A stretch of 64,000 nucleotides of DNA from positions 186,001 to 250,000 of the forward strand of contig NZ_SLXM01000002.1 of the NCBI RefSeq assembly GCF_004345825.1, in the 5' to 3' direction. The translations under genes and the position numbers were made by a program. Of this stretch, positions 24,970 through 34,094 are shown one piece after another. The notes below the pieces were generated by a model, which was not told the origin of the DNA, made no database searches, and saw nothing but the letters and a program-made list of their open reading frames with translations. The stretch's first letter is position 1, and the number at the start of each line of letters is the position of its first letter. The stretch is from Tenacibaculum skagerrakense. GTDB lineage: Bacteria; Bacteroidota; Bacteroidia; Flavobacteriales; Flavobacteriaceae.

Positions 24970-26046
24970 TTAAACAAACTTCTTACCAAAATAATCTCCA
25001 GCTTCAGACATAATTTCTTTAATATCTTGATCGTCTTTTCTTGGGCAAATCATTATAATATCTTTCTTTTCAACGACAATAAAATCTTCTAATCCTTGTA
25101 TTACAACTCGTTTTCCGTTTTCAGTACGAATCATATTACCTTTGGCGTCTCTAAAGATTACATTAGCACCAACTACGGCGTTTTCATTTTCATCTTTCTT
25201 TAACTTTCCATACAAAGAACCCCAAGTTCCTAGATCGTTCCATCCAAAATCTACAGGTAAAACATGTACATTGTTAGCACGTTCCATAATTCCAAAGTCA
25301 ATAGAAATATTTTCACAATTTTTATAATTGCTTTTTATAAAATCATCTTCAAAATCTGAATTGTAAACATTATTTCCATCATCTAATACGTTTACCATAT
25401 CAGGTAAAAATTCTTTAAAAGCTTTTAAGATGCTTTTCGCAGACCAAACAAAAATTCCTGCATTCCACAAATAATCACCACTTGCTAAAAACGATTCAGC
25501 GGTTTTTAAATCTGGTTTTTCAGTGAAGTTTTTTACTTTTTTTATTTCTGAGTTAGTGCTTTCGTACTGTATGTAACCATAACCTGTATTTGGATGATCT
25601 GGTTGTATACCTAAAGTCATTAAAATATCATCTTTAGCACAAGCTTCAAATGAGGTTTGAATATTTCTTAAAAACTCTCCCTCATCTTTAATCCAGTGAT
25701 CCGATGGAGCTACTAAAATGACAGCATCAGGGTTTTGTTGATATATTTTTAAAGCGGCATACAAAATACAAGGTGCTGTATTTCGCATAACAGGTTCTAA
25801 AAGTAATTGCTTACTACTTAGTTGTGGGATTTGTTGAAGTACTAATTTTTCGTAGTTTTCATTAGTAGCAATTAAGATATTGCTAGTAGGTACTAATTCA
25901 TTAATTCGCTCAAATGTACGCTGAATTAATGATTGGCCAGTTCCTAACATGTCATGAAATTGTTTAGGAAATTTTTGGGTACTAACAGGCCAGAATCTAG
26001 ATCCGACTCCACCAGCCATGATTACTGCGTAAAAATTATTCTTCAT
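24970..26046 (-). CDS. manC: Mannose-1-phosphate guanylyltransferase
   Basis: A 358-residue nucleotidyltransferase that makes GDP-mannose from mannose-1-phosphate and GTP for polysaccharide or glycoprotein synthesis. The signature I-M-A-G-G-V-G-S-R-F-W-P-V-S-T-Q-K-F-P-K-Q-F is at residues 9-30, with L-V-A-P-S-D-H-W-I (about 112-120), T-E-K-P and W-N-A-G-I-F-V-W further on. It is a single-domain version without the C-terminal isomerase found in bifunctional enzymes. It is the last gene of a tight minus-strand operon with SprT, SDR and DUF898. Confidence 0.92.
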   Translation of the reverse strand: MKNNFYAVIMAGGVGSRFWPVSTQKFPKQFHDMLGTGQSLIQRTFERINELVPTSNILIATNENYEKLVLQQIPQLSSKQLLLEPVMRNTAPCILYAALKIYQQNPDAVILVAPSDHWIKDEGEFLRNIQTSFEACAKDDILMTLGIQPDHPNTGYGYIQYESTNSEIKKVKNFTEKPDLKTAESFLASGDYLWNAGIFVWSAKSILKAFKEFLPDMVNVLDDGNNVYNSDFEDDFIKSNYKNCENISIDFGIMERANNVHVLPVDFGWNDLGTWGSLYGKLKKDENENAVVGANVIFRDAKGNMIRTENGKRVVIQGLEDFIVVEKKDIIMICPRKDDQDIKEIMSEAGDYFGKKFV

Positions 26047-26060
26047 AAATCAGATTGATT

Positions 26061-26654
26061 TTATTGTTCTATGTATAAAACTTCAACATTTTGGTTAAAA
26101 AGATACACGCGGTTGTTACTCAAATTTAAGCACTCGTATCGAGTTCTTCTTTTCACACCACGTTTGTATAACGTATTTTTATATTGAAAAATACATTCAT
26201 TCGGGATTTCAAATATAAAACTCTTTCCTGATTCCGCCATACCTTCTCGTAATGCTAATGATAAATTTACATCTGCATCGGTGCTTGCTTTTGGGTTTTT
26301 TAAATAATTTGCTAAGTACGGCAATATCTTTGGAGGATAAATTTCAGGTTGTAAAAAAGGCAACATTAAATGCTGAAAAATGGTTTTCCACTCTTTACCA
26401 TGTGGTTGTACTCGGCCAAATTTTTTATGCGTTACATGATGTGCAATTTCATGAACTAAAGTCAGTAAAAACTGATGCTTATTTAGATTGTTGTTAACCG
26501 TTATTTGTGTTCGTCCATCAGGTAAAGTTCTAAAGTCACCATGCTTGGTTTGCCTTTGATGTACAATTTTTAGATTTACTTTATGCTCGTTAATTAAGTA
26601 GATTACTAAAGGAATTGCTTTTTCGGCAATGTATTTTTGTAATATGTTAGTCAA
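26061..26654 (-). CDS. SprT-like zinc metalloprotease domain protein
   Basis: A 197-residue protein with a zincin motif H-E-I-A-H-H-V-T-H at about 68-76 and a following H-G-K-E-W segment, as in SprT/Spartan-type proteins. Eukaryotic Spartan repairs DNA-protein crosslinks; the bacterial function is not known. The C-terminal zinc ribbon is incomplete: the region R-T-R-Y-E-C-L-N-L-S-N-N has one Cys, so only the protease-like domain looks canonical. It lies 14 nt before manC and 3 nt after the SDR gene. Confidence 0.88.
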   Translation of the reverse strand: MTNILQKYIAEKAIPLVIYLINEHKVNLKIVHQRQTKHGDFRTLPDGRTQITVNNNLNKHQFLLTLVHEIAHHVTHKKFGRVQPHGKEWKTIFQHLMLPFLQPEIYPPKILPYLANYLKNPKASTDADVNLSLALREGMAESGKSFIFEIPNECIFQYKNTLYKRGVKRRTRYECLNLSNNRVYLFNQNVEVLYIEQ

Positions 26655-26657
26655 TTT

Positions 26658-27344
26658 TTATGGTGTTGAACTAGAAACTTGTAATACTTTTCCGTTGTAA
26701 ATTTTATTTCCTGTTAAAGCAAAATTAAAAATATAATTAGCCATTTCTTTTGCTGTAATCGGAGCCTGATATCCTGGGAAAGCTTCTTCTAGCATTTCAG
26801 TTTGAACCGCACCTAATGCCAATACGTTAAAAGCGATACCTTTATCCTTGTATTCTTCTGCTAATAATTCTGATAGGGTTATTACAGCACCCTTTGCAGA
26901 ACTATAAGCTGCTAGTCCAGGGAATTTCATACTTCCTTGAATTCCTCCCATACTACTAATCGTAATTACATGACTGCCAGGTTTCATATGAGGAACTAAC
27001 TTTTGTGTTAGTTGTGCTACAGCAAACACATTTACTTGGTACACTTTTAAAAAGTCTTGAGAGTTTAATTCTTCAAAAGGTTTGTTTACCAACATTCCAG
27101 CATTATGAATCAAAATATCAATTTGTCCAAATTTTTCAATAATAGTTAAAGCTGCTTTCTCTAATGAAGCCTCATCCATTAAATCTGTAGCTATAGGAAG
27201 TATGTTCTTATGATTTATATTTTCTAGTGGAATGCTGTTTCTTGATAAGGCTATAACTTGATGTCCTTCGTTAGCAAACTGCTGGGCTAACTCAAAACCA
27301 ATTCCTCTACTAGTACCTGTAATTACTATGTTTTTCTTCATCAA
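26658..27344 (-). CDS. Short-chain dehydrogenase/reductase
   Basis: A 228-residue Rossmann-fold oxidoreductase. The coenzyme-binding motif is T-G-T-S-R-G-I-G (about 8-15), N-A-G is in I-L-I-H-N-A-G-M-L, the catalytic Ser lies in I-S-S-M-G-G, and Tyr and Lys are in A-A-Y-S-S-A-K-G-A. The acidic or basic residue choice after the second beta strand (A-L-S-R-N) suggests NADP rather than NAD, a weak inference. The substrate cannot be deduced. It is between DUF898 (8 nt) and SprT (3 nt) in the operon. Confidence 0.92.
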   Translation of the reverse strand: MMKKNIVITGTSRGIGFELAQQFANEGHQVIALSRNSIPLENINHKNILPIATDLMDEASLEKAALTIIEKFGQIDILIHNAGMLVNKPFEELNSQDFLKVYQVNVFAVAQLTQKLVPHMKPGSHVITISSMGGIQGSMKFPGLAAYSSAKGAVITLSELLAEEYKDKGIAFNVLALGAVQTEMLEEAFPGYQAPITAKEMANYIFNFALTGNKIYNGKVLQVSSSTP

Positions 27345-27352
27345 TATGGTTG

Positions 27353-28324
27353 TTATAAAAGATCAATCTCTAGAAAATCTAAGAAACTATCTCCAGAAGC
27401 ATCGTTATAATTATCGTAGTTTATTTTCTGAATCGCATCAGTATCGAGTCCTTCTTCAATTTCTAAAAACCTAAAAATAAATGTTTGAGTTCTAATAATT
27501 ACCCAAGGAGTTGCAAGTCCAAGAGTAAAAAAAGCTAATAAAAAGTTTACAACTAATAACTCAAAGATATCGCCAGCTTTAGCATTAAAACGTAAGCTAA
27601 TATCTCTTCCGTTTTGAGTAATTTTAGTGTTTTCAGCATAGAAAGTATATAATTCTTTGATATACCAAATTGTGTAAATACCCAGAGTTAAATAAAATAG
27701 GAAAAAGAATTTAAGATTAATCCAAAATAATGTATCTCCTTTTCCTTTAAAATCAAAGGATAGATTACCAAAGCGTAAATGACTTAAAACATATTTTCTT
27801 AAATCAACGCTAAACCAAGCGCCGTAAATTCCTAATGTTAGAAAGGTAAGTAAAGTTCCAATCATACATTTCCAGAACAATTCCATTTTGTCTCCTAAAT
27901 ACGAAAAATGAATTCCTTTCCATGAGCTTTTAGATGCTCTATAACGTACAGCACCATGAATAGCGAAAGGAATAATTAAAATAAAGAATAAATAAAAAAC
28001 TCCTACTGTTATTCCAGTAAACGTCGGACTGTCAATTAGAGCTCCATAGCCTAAAAAAGCATAGAAAAGAAAAAGAACAGCATAAATTTTTAAAAATCCG
28101 AAGAACACTTCTTTTCCTGTTCCGTGAAAAACAAAAGCATTTTTGTCAATTTCTGTAGATTTATAATGATAGTTTAATATCTCAACTTTTGCCCATGGAT
28201 AATAAATTCCAAGAGTGATAATTGTTAAGAATATATTTTTGAAAAAAATAAGCGCGAATTCACTTCCTTTTCCAAAATAATTAAATTGTTTTTTATCCGA
28301 AAAAAGCCCTGAGAATCTTTCCAT
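27353..28324 (-). CDS. DUF898 (YjgN family) membrane protein with internal repeats
   Basis: A 323-residue polytopic inner-membrane protein with seven or eight hydrophobic segments. A helix motif recurs four times: I-T-L-G-I-Y-Y-P-W-A (about 38-47), L-T-L-G-I-Y-G-A-W (about 161), L-T-L-G-I-Y-T-I-W and F-T-L-G-L-A-T-P-W. The first copies are followed by F-x-F-x-G-x-G-K/D segments. This is typical of DUF898, whose role is unknown. It heads the minus-strand operon DUF898-SDR-SprT-manC. Confidence 0.88.
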   Translation of the reverse strand: MERFSGLFSDKKQFNYFGKGSEFALIFFKNIFLTIITLGIYYPWAKVEILNYHYKSTEIDKNAFVFHGTGKEVFFGFLKIYAVLFLFYAFLGYGALIDSPTFTGITVGVFYLFFILIIPFAIHGAVRYRASKSSWKGIHFSYLGDKMELFWKCMIGTLLTFLTLGIYGAWFSVDLRKYVLSHLRFGNLSFDFKGKGDTLFWINLKFFFLFYLTLGIYTIWYIKELYTFYAENTKITQNGRDISLRFNAKAGDIFELLVVNFLLAFFTLGLATPWVIIRTQTFIFRFLEIEEGLDTDAIQKINYDNYNDASGDSFLDFLEIDLL

Positions 28325-28444
28325 AAAATAGTTTGCTAATTAGTAAATCAAAATTGCGATTTTATTTTCTGTTACACAACTTTTGCCATTGTATTGTGAA
28401 ATTAGCTATTTTAGAGTTCTATTAAACCTAATTTTTTATTAAAA

Positions 28445-29728
28445 ATGAGAAAAATACTACTCCTTTGTTTATTTGTTTTTTCAACGATTAGTTTGTTTGG
28501 ACAGACTACCTACATTCTTTGCGGAAAATTAATTGACACAAAATCTGGAACAATTAAATCAAAACAAACGATAGTTGTTCAAGAGAATAAGATTTCTAAT
28601 GTAATTGATGGTTATGTAATTCCAAGAAGTAAAACAGATAAATTAATTGATTTAAAAAATAAAGTTGTAATGCCAGGTTTGATAGATATGCATGTTCATA
28701 TCGAAAATGAATTTGGACCAAGAACACGATTGGATAGATATGTATTAGATGAAGCAGATGTTGCTTTTAATTCTGTAGGTTTTGCTAAAACAACTTTATT
28801 AAAAGGTTTTACTACAGTTAGAGACCTAGGAGGTACAGGGGTGAATATTTCGATTAGAAAAGCAATTGATGCTGGTAAAATTCCAGGTCCTAGAGTATTT
28901 ACTGCTGGAAAGTCTTTAGCAACTACAGGAGGTCATGCAGACCCAACAAATGGGAGTAGAAGAGTTTTAATTGGTGACCCTGGCCCAAAAGAAGGAATTG
29001 TAAATAGTGTTGAAGATGCTAAAAAAGCTGTTCGTCAGCGTTATAAAAATGGGGCTGATTGTATTAAAATTACTGCTACTGGAGGTGTGTTAAGTGTTGC
29101 TAAAAGTGGAGATAATCCTCAGTTTACTGTAGAGGAAATAAAAGCGATTTGTGAAACTGCAAAAGATTATGGCATGCATGTAGCTGCACATGCGCATGGA
29201 GATGAAGGAATGCAACGTGCTATTATTGGCGGAGTAAAAACTATAGAGCACGGAACTTATATGAGCGAGGCTACTATGGATTTAATGAAAAAGCATGATG
29301 TGTATTTAGTGCCAACTATTACAGCAGGAAAAGAAGTAGAAGAGAAAGCTAAAGTAAAAGGTTATTATCCTGAAATTGTAGTTCCAAAAGCATTAGCAGT
29401 TGGACCTCAAATTCAAGGTACATTTAAAAAAGCGTATAAGCGTGGTGTTGGTATAGCTTTTGGTACTGATGCAGGAGTTTTTAAACACGGAAATAATGGT
29501 AAAGAATTTGGATATATGGTTGAGGCAGGAATGCCAGCTATGGAAACTATTCAGTCGGCAACAATTACCAATGCTAAAATTTTAAAGATGGATACTGAAA
29601 TAGGACAAATTGCTAAAGGTTTTTATGCTGATATCATTGCTGTAGATGAAGATCCTACGAAAAATATTAAAACAATGGAGAAAGTTGTTTTTGTAATGAA
29701 AAATGGAGTAGTTTACAAAAAGGAATAA
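28445..29728 (+). CDS. Secreted amidohydrolase family protein
   Basis: A 427-residue metal-dependent hydrolase with a signal peptide (about 1-19, cut L-F-G|Q), so it acts in the periplasm or outside. The binuclear site is complete: H-x-H in L-I-D-M-H-V-H (about 82-84), the bridging Lys in D-C-I-K-I-T-A-T-G-G (about 207), H in A-A-H-A-H-G, H in I-E-H-G-T, and D in G-T-D-A-G (about 341). Such imidazolonepropionase- or prolidase-like members cleave amides, often Xaa-Pro dipeptides. The precise substrate is not clear. Confidence 0.9.
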   Translation: MRKILLLCLFVFSTISLFGQTTYILCGKLIDTKSGTIKSKQTIVVQENKISNVIDGYVIPRSKTDKLIDLKNKVVMPGLIDMHVHIENEFGPRTRLDRYVLDEADVAFNSVGFAKTTLLKGFTTVRDLGGTGVNISIRKAIDAGKIPGPRVFTAGKSLATTGGHADPTNGSRRVLIGDPGPKEGIVNSVEDAKKAVRQRYKNGADCIKITATGGVLSVAKSGDNPQFTVEEIKAICETAKDYGMHVAAHAHGDEGMQRAIIGGVKTIEHGTYMSEATMDLMKKHDVYLVPTITAGKEVEEKAKVKGYYPEIVVPKALAVGPQIQGTFKKAYKRGVGIAFGTDAGVFKHGNNGKEFGYMVEAGMPAMETIQSATITNAKILKMDTEIGQIAKGFYADIIAVDEDPTKNIKTMEKVVFVMKNGVVYKKE

Positions 29729-29801
29729 TTAATCAAAATTAGTTGATATTAAACGTAACAAACTATTACAAAATGCTACTAATAATTACAATTAATTAGT
29801 T

Positions 29802-30809
29802 ATGTTTTTATCATATAAATATTGGAGCAGGTATAATTTTATAATTATTCCTGCTCTTCTTTTTTTAAGCTTAATACTTTTATTAAAGTCAAGTTATTAT
29901 AAAGTGGATTTATCGGTTTACATTACAATTGATTTTGTACTTACCATCCCTTTATTGTATTTCTTATTAATTAGAAAAAGGGCAATTCCAAAGATTACAG
30001 TGCTTTCCGTAACAGTTGTTTCTACTCTTATAGCAGCCTTTCTCATTCCTGAATCAGATCAGTACTTATTGAAATCTGTAAAGAATATTATGATTCCGGT
30101 TGTAGAAGTAGGTGTGCTAGGTTTCGTATTTTACAAAGCACGATTACTTTTTAAAAGTTTTAAAAGCAGCAATGAAAGCACAGATTTTTTTACAACTATT
30201 CAAATAGCCTCTGAAGAACTTTTTCCAAAAAGAATAGCTCATTTTTTAGCTACTGAAATTACGGTATTTTATTATCTGTTTTTTTCTTGGAAATCAATAA
30301 AGAAAACTAAAAATTCATTCTCATATCATAAGGAAGGAACTTATAATAGTGTACTATTAGGCATACTGTTAGTTATGTTAATAGAAACTTTTGTATTGCA
30401 TTTTTTCATAGTAAGGTGGAGTGAGATAACGGCTTGGATTTTAACGATACTTAGTTGTTATACCTTATTACAGTTTTTAGCATTATTTATAGCGATTAGT
30501 AAAAGACCTATAGAAATTAATGAAGAAAGAAATGAATTAATTGTACGATTTGGTTTTGCTGGTTTGGCAACAATTCCTTTAGATACAATTGAAAAAGTTA
30601 CTTTTTCATCTAAAGAAATAGAGGATGAGACGATACATTACTTTTCTTTTTTAGGAAAATTGGCTGGTCATAATACCATATTATATTTCAAGGAGAGAAT
30701 TGAGTATGAAACTATTTATGGAATAAAGAAAAACACAAATGCGTTAGCTTTTATAGTAGATGATAAAAAAGCCTTTTTAGAAACAATTCAAAAGATAAAA
30801 AATAGTTAA
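29802..30809 (+). CDS. Hypothetical membrane protein with C-terminal PH-like domain
   Basis: A 335-residue protein. The first 230 residues contain about seven hydrophobic segments. The last 100 are soluble and beta-rich, with the pattern I-E-I-N-E-E-R-N-E-L-I-V-R-F-G-F and D-T-I-E-K-V-T-F-S, which resembles bacterial PH-like domains. No family name is recognised. It follows the amidohydrolase by 73 nt and may share its transcript. A hairpin lies 18 nt past the stop. Confidence 0.6.
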   Translation: MFLSYKYWSRYNFIIIPALLFLSLILLLKSSYYKVDLSVYITIDFVLTIPLLYFLLIRKRAIPKITVLSVTVVSTLIAAFLIPESDQYLLKSVKNIMIPVVEVGVLGFVFYKARLLFKSFKSSNESTDFFTTIQIASEELFPKRIAHFLATEITVFYYLFFSWKSIKKTKNSFSYHKEGTYNSVLLGILLVMLIETFVLHFFIVRWSEITAWILTILSCYTLLQFLALFIAISKRPIEINEERNELIVRFGFAGLATIPLDTIEKVTFSSKEIEDETIHYFSFLGKLAGHNTILYFKERIEYETIYGIKKNTNALAFIVDDKKAFLETIQKIKNS

Positions 30810-30826
30810 TGAGTTCTAAAAAATAA

Positions 30827-30862
30827 AAAGGACTACTCGTTGTCCTCAACAAATAGTCCTTT
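30827..30862. terminator. Hairpin between convergent genes, likely terminator
   Basis: A 9-bp outer stem (30827-30835 with 30854-30862) with an inner GTTG/CAAC pairing. The T-tract is better on the minus strand than on the plus strand. It could end the gene at 29802-30809 and also that at 30998-32506, which stops 136 nt away. Confidence 0.5.
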
Positions 30863-30997
30863 ACAAACCAAATTAACTACTATAAATAATTATAATGAAA
30901 CAAACTTTACAACAAATATACTACAGAATTTCAGTGTTTTAACTAAAATTCGATAAATGGTAGGAAGAGTATAGTTAAAGCAAAAAGCTCAAATAGA

Positions 30998-32506
30998 CTA
31001 TTCAATTATGATGTGTTGATAAGCACCTATATCAGGTGATGTAGTTCGATTTATCCCTAATAAATCGATTGATAGAGAAGTCGCTTTGGCTTTATTAATA
31101 GCATCACTTTGATCTCCAATTCTAAAATCTTCATCAAACCTTCCAATAAAGTCAGGATTTCCATTAATGATATTGTTCAAATAATGTGAAGTATCATTGA
31201 AGTTTAATTCGGCATTGTTGGCAAACGAGTTGTTAAAATCATCAAATTGAATTAAACAATTTTCAATAAAATAATTAAACACGCCACCATCTACTTTATC
31301 TAAAACAAACTCAACATTGTTACCACCGTTTATAATACAATTTGTAAAATTAGCAGCTGATAAATCTCTGGTGTCAGTTACTTCTTGGCCTTGACTATTT
31401 TCAAAAACAAAAAAGTTATTAATTAATACAGCAGGTAATGAGCGTAAGCTATTATTCCAATAATTAGCAAAAGTTGAATGCGTAAAATTATAAGAACCAC
31501 CAACGGTTCCCGCAAAGGAAACTTGCCCAGCGTCTCCAACTACTACATTATTACCAACTATTTCAGCTTCACGTCCTAAAATACCAAAGCTAGATTGGTT
31601 GTAAACCTCAGAGTTTTCAATTTTTAAAGTAGGAACTCCAGCCGTTCCTAAACTATCAACTAAAACACCAATAATTCCATTTTTAATAATAGTGTGATTC
31701 AGCTCATTGTCTTTACTTCCTGCACGCATCCAAATAGTTCCCCATTGTCCAGGAACCTTGTCAAAAAATGGTTCTAATCGATCGCCTTCAAAAGTTACTT
31801 TTTCATTTAGAGTTCCGTTTACTTTTAACGTTCCTAATTCATCAACAATTAACCCAGAATTATTATGAAAATGAATACGAGCTCCCGCTTCAATTGTTAA
31901 GGTTTTATTTGGAGGAACAGCTGCGTAACCATAGATTACATAAGGCTTTTCATTGGTAAAAGTAAGCTCACTATCTTCTAGATATCTTCCTTGAAGTGTA
32001 GTTGATTGTCCGTTAAGTGTAAGTTTATCAATTTCCAATGTGATTGGATCTCTTTCTGGAAAAATAAATGTAGCGTCTTGTACTAGGGTAACTAAATCAA
32101 CATCTTGTTGGTTATCTCCGCTGTCAAATAAAATTTTATCCGTGTATAAAGGGTCGGGTAAAGAGCTAACATCTACAGTAGTTTCAACAAAAACAAAAAT
32201 ACTGTCATTAGCTAAAATTTCAATATCCTGAAAAATTTTACCAGGAATTCCATCAACGTTTAAACGATAGTTAGAAGTAATACCATTTTCTAAGCGGATT
32301 TCAGGAATGCTTATGGGATTGTTACTCCTGTTATAAACTTTTAAATTATAAGTTGCAGAGCCTATATTAGTAAAAATAGTATCTAAAAATACAGTGTCCT
32401 TAGAAAACTCTAGTTTACCAGAGCTTGCAACAGTACTAAAGTCTTTTCTACAAGAGCTAATAATTACTATTATAGCAAGGATAAGAACTGTCTGTATATA
32501 TTTCAT
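30998..32506 (-). CDS. Beta-helix lipoprotein (choice-of-anchor Q-like)
   Basis: A 502-residue protein with a lipobox ending I-S-S-C at Cys19. After a beta-sandwich stretch (about 30-125, V-F-L-D-T-I-F-T-N-I-G-S), it has a right-handed parallel beta-helix of about 330 residues, seen from repeated N-x-x-I, G-x-I and asparagine ladders. It ends with S-P-D-I-G-A-Y-Q-H, typical of the choice-of-anchor Q group. Such helices often bind polysaccharide, but no activity can be claimed. The gene follows the glutaminyl cyclase by 7 nt and is co-transcribed. Confidence 0.82.
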   Translation of the reverse strand: MKYIQTVLILAIIVIISSCRKDFSTVASSGKLEFSKDTVFLDTIFTNIGSATYNLKVYNRSNNPISIPEIRLENGITSNYRLNVDGIPGKIFQDIEILANDSIFVFVETTVDVSSLPDPLYTDKILFDSGDNQQDVDLVTLVQDATFIFPERDPITLEIDKLTLNGQSTTLQGRYLEDSELTFTNEKPYVIYGYAAVPPNKTLTIEAGARIHFHNNSGLIVDELGTLKVNGTLNEKVTFEGDRLEPFFDKVPGQWGTIWMRAGSKDNELNHTIIKNGIIGVLVDSLGTAGVPTLKIENSEVYNQSSFGILGREAEIVGNNVVVGDAGQVSFAGTVGGSYNFTHSTFANYWNNSLRSLPAVLINNFFVFENSQGQEVTDTRDLSAANFTNCIINGGNNVEFVLDKVDGGVFNYFIENCLIQFDDFNNSFANNAELNFNDTSHYLNNIINGNPDFIGRFDEDFRIGDQSDAINKAKATSLSIDLLGINRTTSPDIGAYQHIIIE

Positions 32507-32513
32507 GATTGGA

Positions 32514-33557
32514 TTATTGCTTAATGATTTCTATCTCAAATAATTTCCCCCATTTTTTTCCAGTAACAAATAAACGATTATTTTCTTTGTCGAAAGCGAT
32601 ACCATTTAAAACATCATCACCATCAGTAATTTTTTGTGTTTTCTTTATTTCAGTTACCAAACCTTTTAATTCAACAACTCCATCAACAACACCATTTTCA
32701 GGGTTAATTATTGCTATAAACGGTTTTTGCCAATAATTCGCATAAATTTTACCATTGATATATTCCAGTTCATTTAATTTCTCTAAAGTAATCTTATCTG
32801 TATATACTTGTATATTTCGCTCTTCTTTTTGAGTTGTAGGATTTAAAAACCATAATTTATTTGATCCGTCAGACTTAATTAAAGCGTTTTCAGAGTGTGT
32901 TAATCCCCAACCTTCAATGCTTTTTTGGTATTTAAATTCTTTTACGATTTTAAAAGTATCTAAATCAAAAATAAATCCTTTGCCAGCTTTCCAAGTCAAC
33001 CAAAAAATTTGATTATCAACAATTGTCATTCCCTCCCCAAAATACTTGTCGCTTAAGTCGTATTGTTGTAAAACTTTTCCAGTTTCTAGTTCAACTTTAC
33101 GTAACCAAGATTGTCCGTTACGACCAGTAGTTTCATATAAAAAGCCATTATGATATTCCAATCCTTGCGTAAAAGCATTCGCATCGTGTGGATAGGTATT
33201 AATAATTTTATATGAATACGTGTCATATTTTTTATTTGAAAACACTTCAATAGCGTTATTTACTCTTTTTACTTTACCAGGAATAAAAGCTAAAGCAGTA
33301 ATAGGGTGCTTACCTACACCAAGTTCATTGGTGTTAATAGAAGTTTCATTGTTTTTTAAGGTTAGGCGTTTGGTTCCAGCATATACATGAACGCTGTCTA
33401 CCTTTTCTCCATTTAACTGTTCAAATTTTATGTTAACAGTTTCTCCGAGAGTAGTTTTTTCAGGTGAATTTATTCTAAAACGATAACTTGCTTCTCCACA
33501 AGAATTTAAGGTTAAAAGTAGTAAACTAAATAAGGAAGCTTGCTTGATGAATTTCAT
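32514..33557 (-). CDS. Glutaminyl-peptide cyclotransferase (bacterial/plant-type), lipoprotein
   Basis: A 347-residue protein with a lipobox ending L-N-S-C at Cys20. The segment Y-P-H-D-A-N-A-F-T-Q-G-L-E-Y and the following G-R-N-G-Q-S, G-E-G-M-T and W-G-L-T-H motifs are those of the five-bladed propeller glutaminyl cyclase (QC) family. QC converts N-terminal Gln to pyroglutamate. In Bacteroidetes many proteins have Gln exposed after signal cleavage, so this envelope-anchored enzyme is a good candidate for capping them. It is divergent from rpmE2 and precedes the beta-helix lipoprotein in a two-gene operon. Confidence 0.9.
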   Translation of the reverse strand: MKFIKQASLFSLLLLTLNSCGEASYRFRINSPEKTTLGETVNIKFEQLNGEKVDSVHVYAGTKRLTLKNNETSINTNELGVGKHPITALAFIPGKVKRVNNAIEVFSNKKYDTYSYKIINTYPHDANAFTQGLEYHNGFLYETTGRNGQSWLRKVELETGKVLQQYDLSDKYFGEGMTIVDNQIFWLTWKAGKGFIFDLDTFKIVKEFKYQKSIEGWGLTHSENALIKSDGSNKLWFLNPTTQKEERNIQVYTDKITLEKLNELEYINGKIYANYWQKPFIAIINPENGVVDGVVELKGLVTEIKKTQKITDGDDVLNGIAFDKENNRLFVTGKKWGKLFEIEIIKQ

Positions 33558-33614
33558 ATTACTTTGGTTGCGGATTTTTTATGTAATTTTATACAAATAA
33601 ACTAATTTATTTGT

Positions 33615-33643
33615 TTGGAATTTAAAAAAAAGGGTTAAATTTG
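33615..33643 (+). promoter_or_regulatory. Promoter of rpmE2
   Basis: A TTG at 33615-33617 precedes TAAATTTG (33636-33643) by 18 nt, a good match to the Bacteroidetes -33/-7 pattern. It leaves a leader of about 95 nt before the ATG at 33744. The leader is T-rich with no clear structure. Confidence 0.65.
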
Positions 33644-33743
33644 CAGCCTCAAATAGCCATTGCAGGTTTTTTTGATTTTTCTGAAGGCGTTTAAAACTTT
33701 ACCAATTTTAAACAAATTCAAATTAAATTAAAAGTTTATAAAG

Positions 33744-33995
33744 ATGAAAAAAGGTATACACCCAGAAAATTATAGAATGGTAGCTTTTAAAGATATGTCT
33801 AACGGAGATGTATTTTTAACAAGATCTACAGCAAATACTAAAGAAACTTTAGATGTAGATGGTGTAGAGTATCCATTAGTAAAATTAGAAATTTCTAGAA
33901 CTTCTCACCCGTTTTATACTGGTAAGTCTAAGTTAGTTGATACTGCTGGACGTATTGATAAGTTCAAAAACAAATATTCAAAGTTCAAGAAGTAA
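33744..33995 (+). CDS. rpmE2: 50S ribosomal protein L31 type B
   Basis: An 83-residue L31 of the cysteine-free B type, starting M-K-K-G-I-H-P and carrying [18 protein letters not shown]. Unlike type A it has no C-x-x-C zinc site, so it is zinc-independent. L31 bridges the 30S head and 50S central protuberance. It has its own promoter with a leader of about 95 nt and a strong terminator. Confidence 0.96.
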   Translation: MKKGIHPENYRMVAFKDMSNGDVFLTRSTANTKETLDVDGVEYPLVKLEISRTSHPFYTGKSKLVDTAGRIDKFKNKYSKFKK

Positions 33996-34017
33996 TTCTA
34001 ACTTTAGCAAAATATTT

Positions 34018-34051
34018 AAAAGCTCTAACTTCAAAGTTAGAGCTTTTTTTA
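34018..34051 (+). terminator. rpmE2 terminator
   Basis: An 11-bp or longer stem of AGCTCTAACTT paired with AAGTTAGAGCT is followed by seven T. It begins 23 nt after the stop codon. Confidence 0.85.
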
Positions 34052-34094
34052 TGCAAGAATTCTTGTATTTTTAACCAAAATAAAATTTAAAAAA

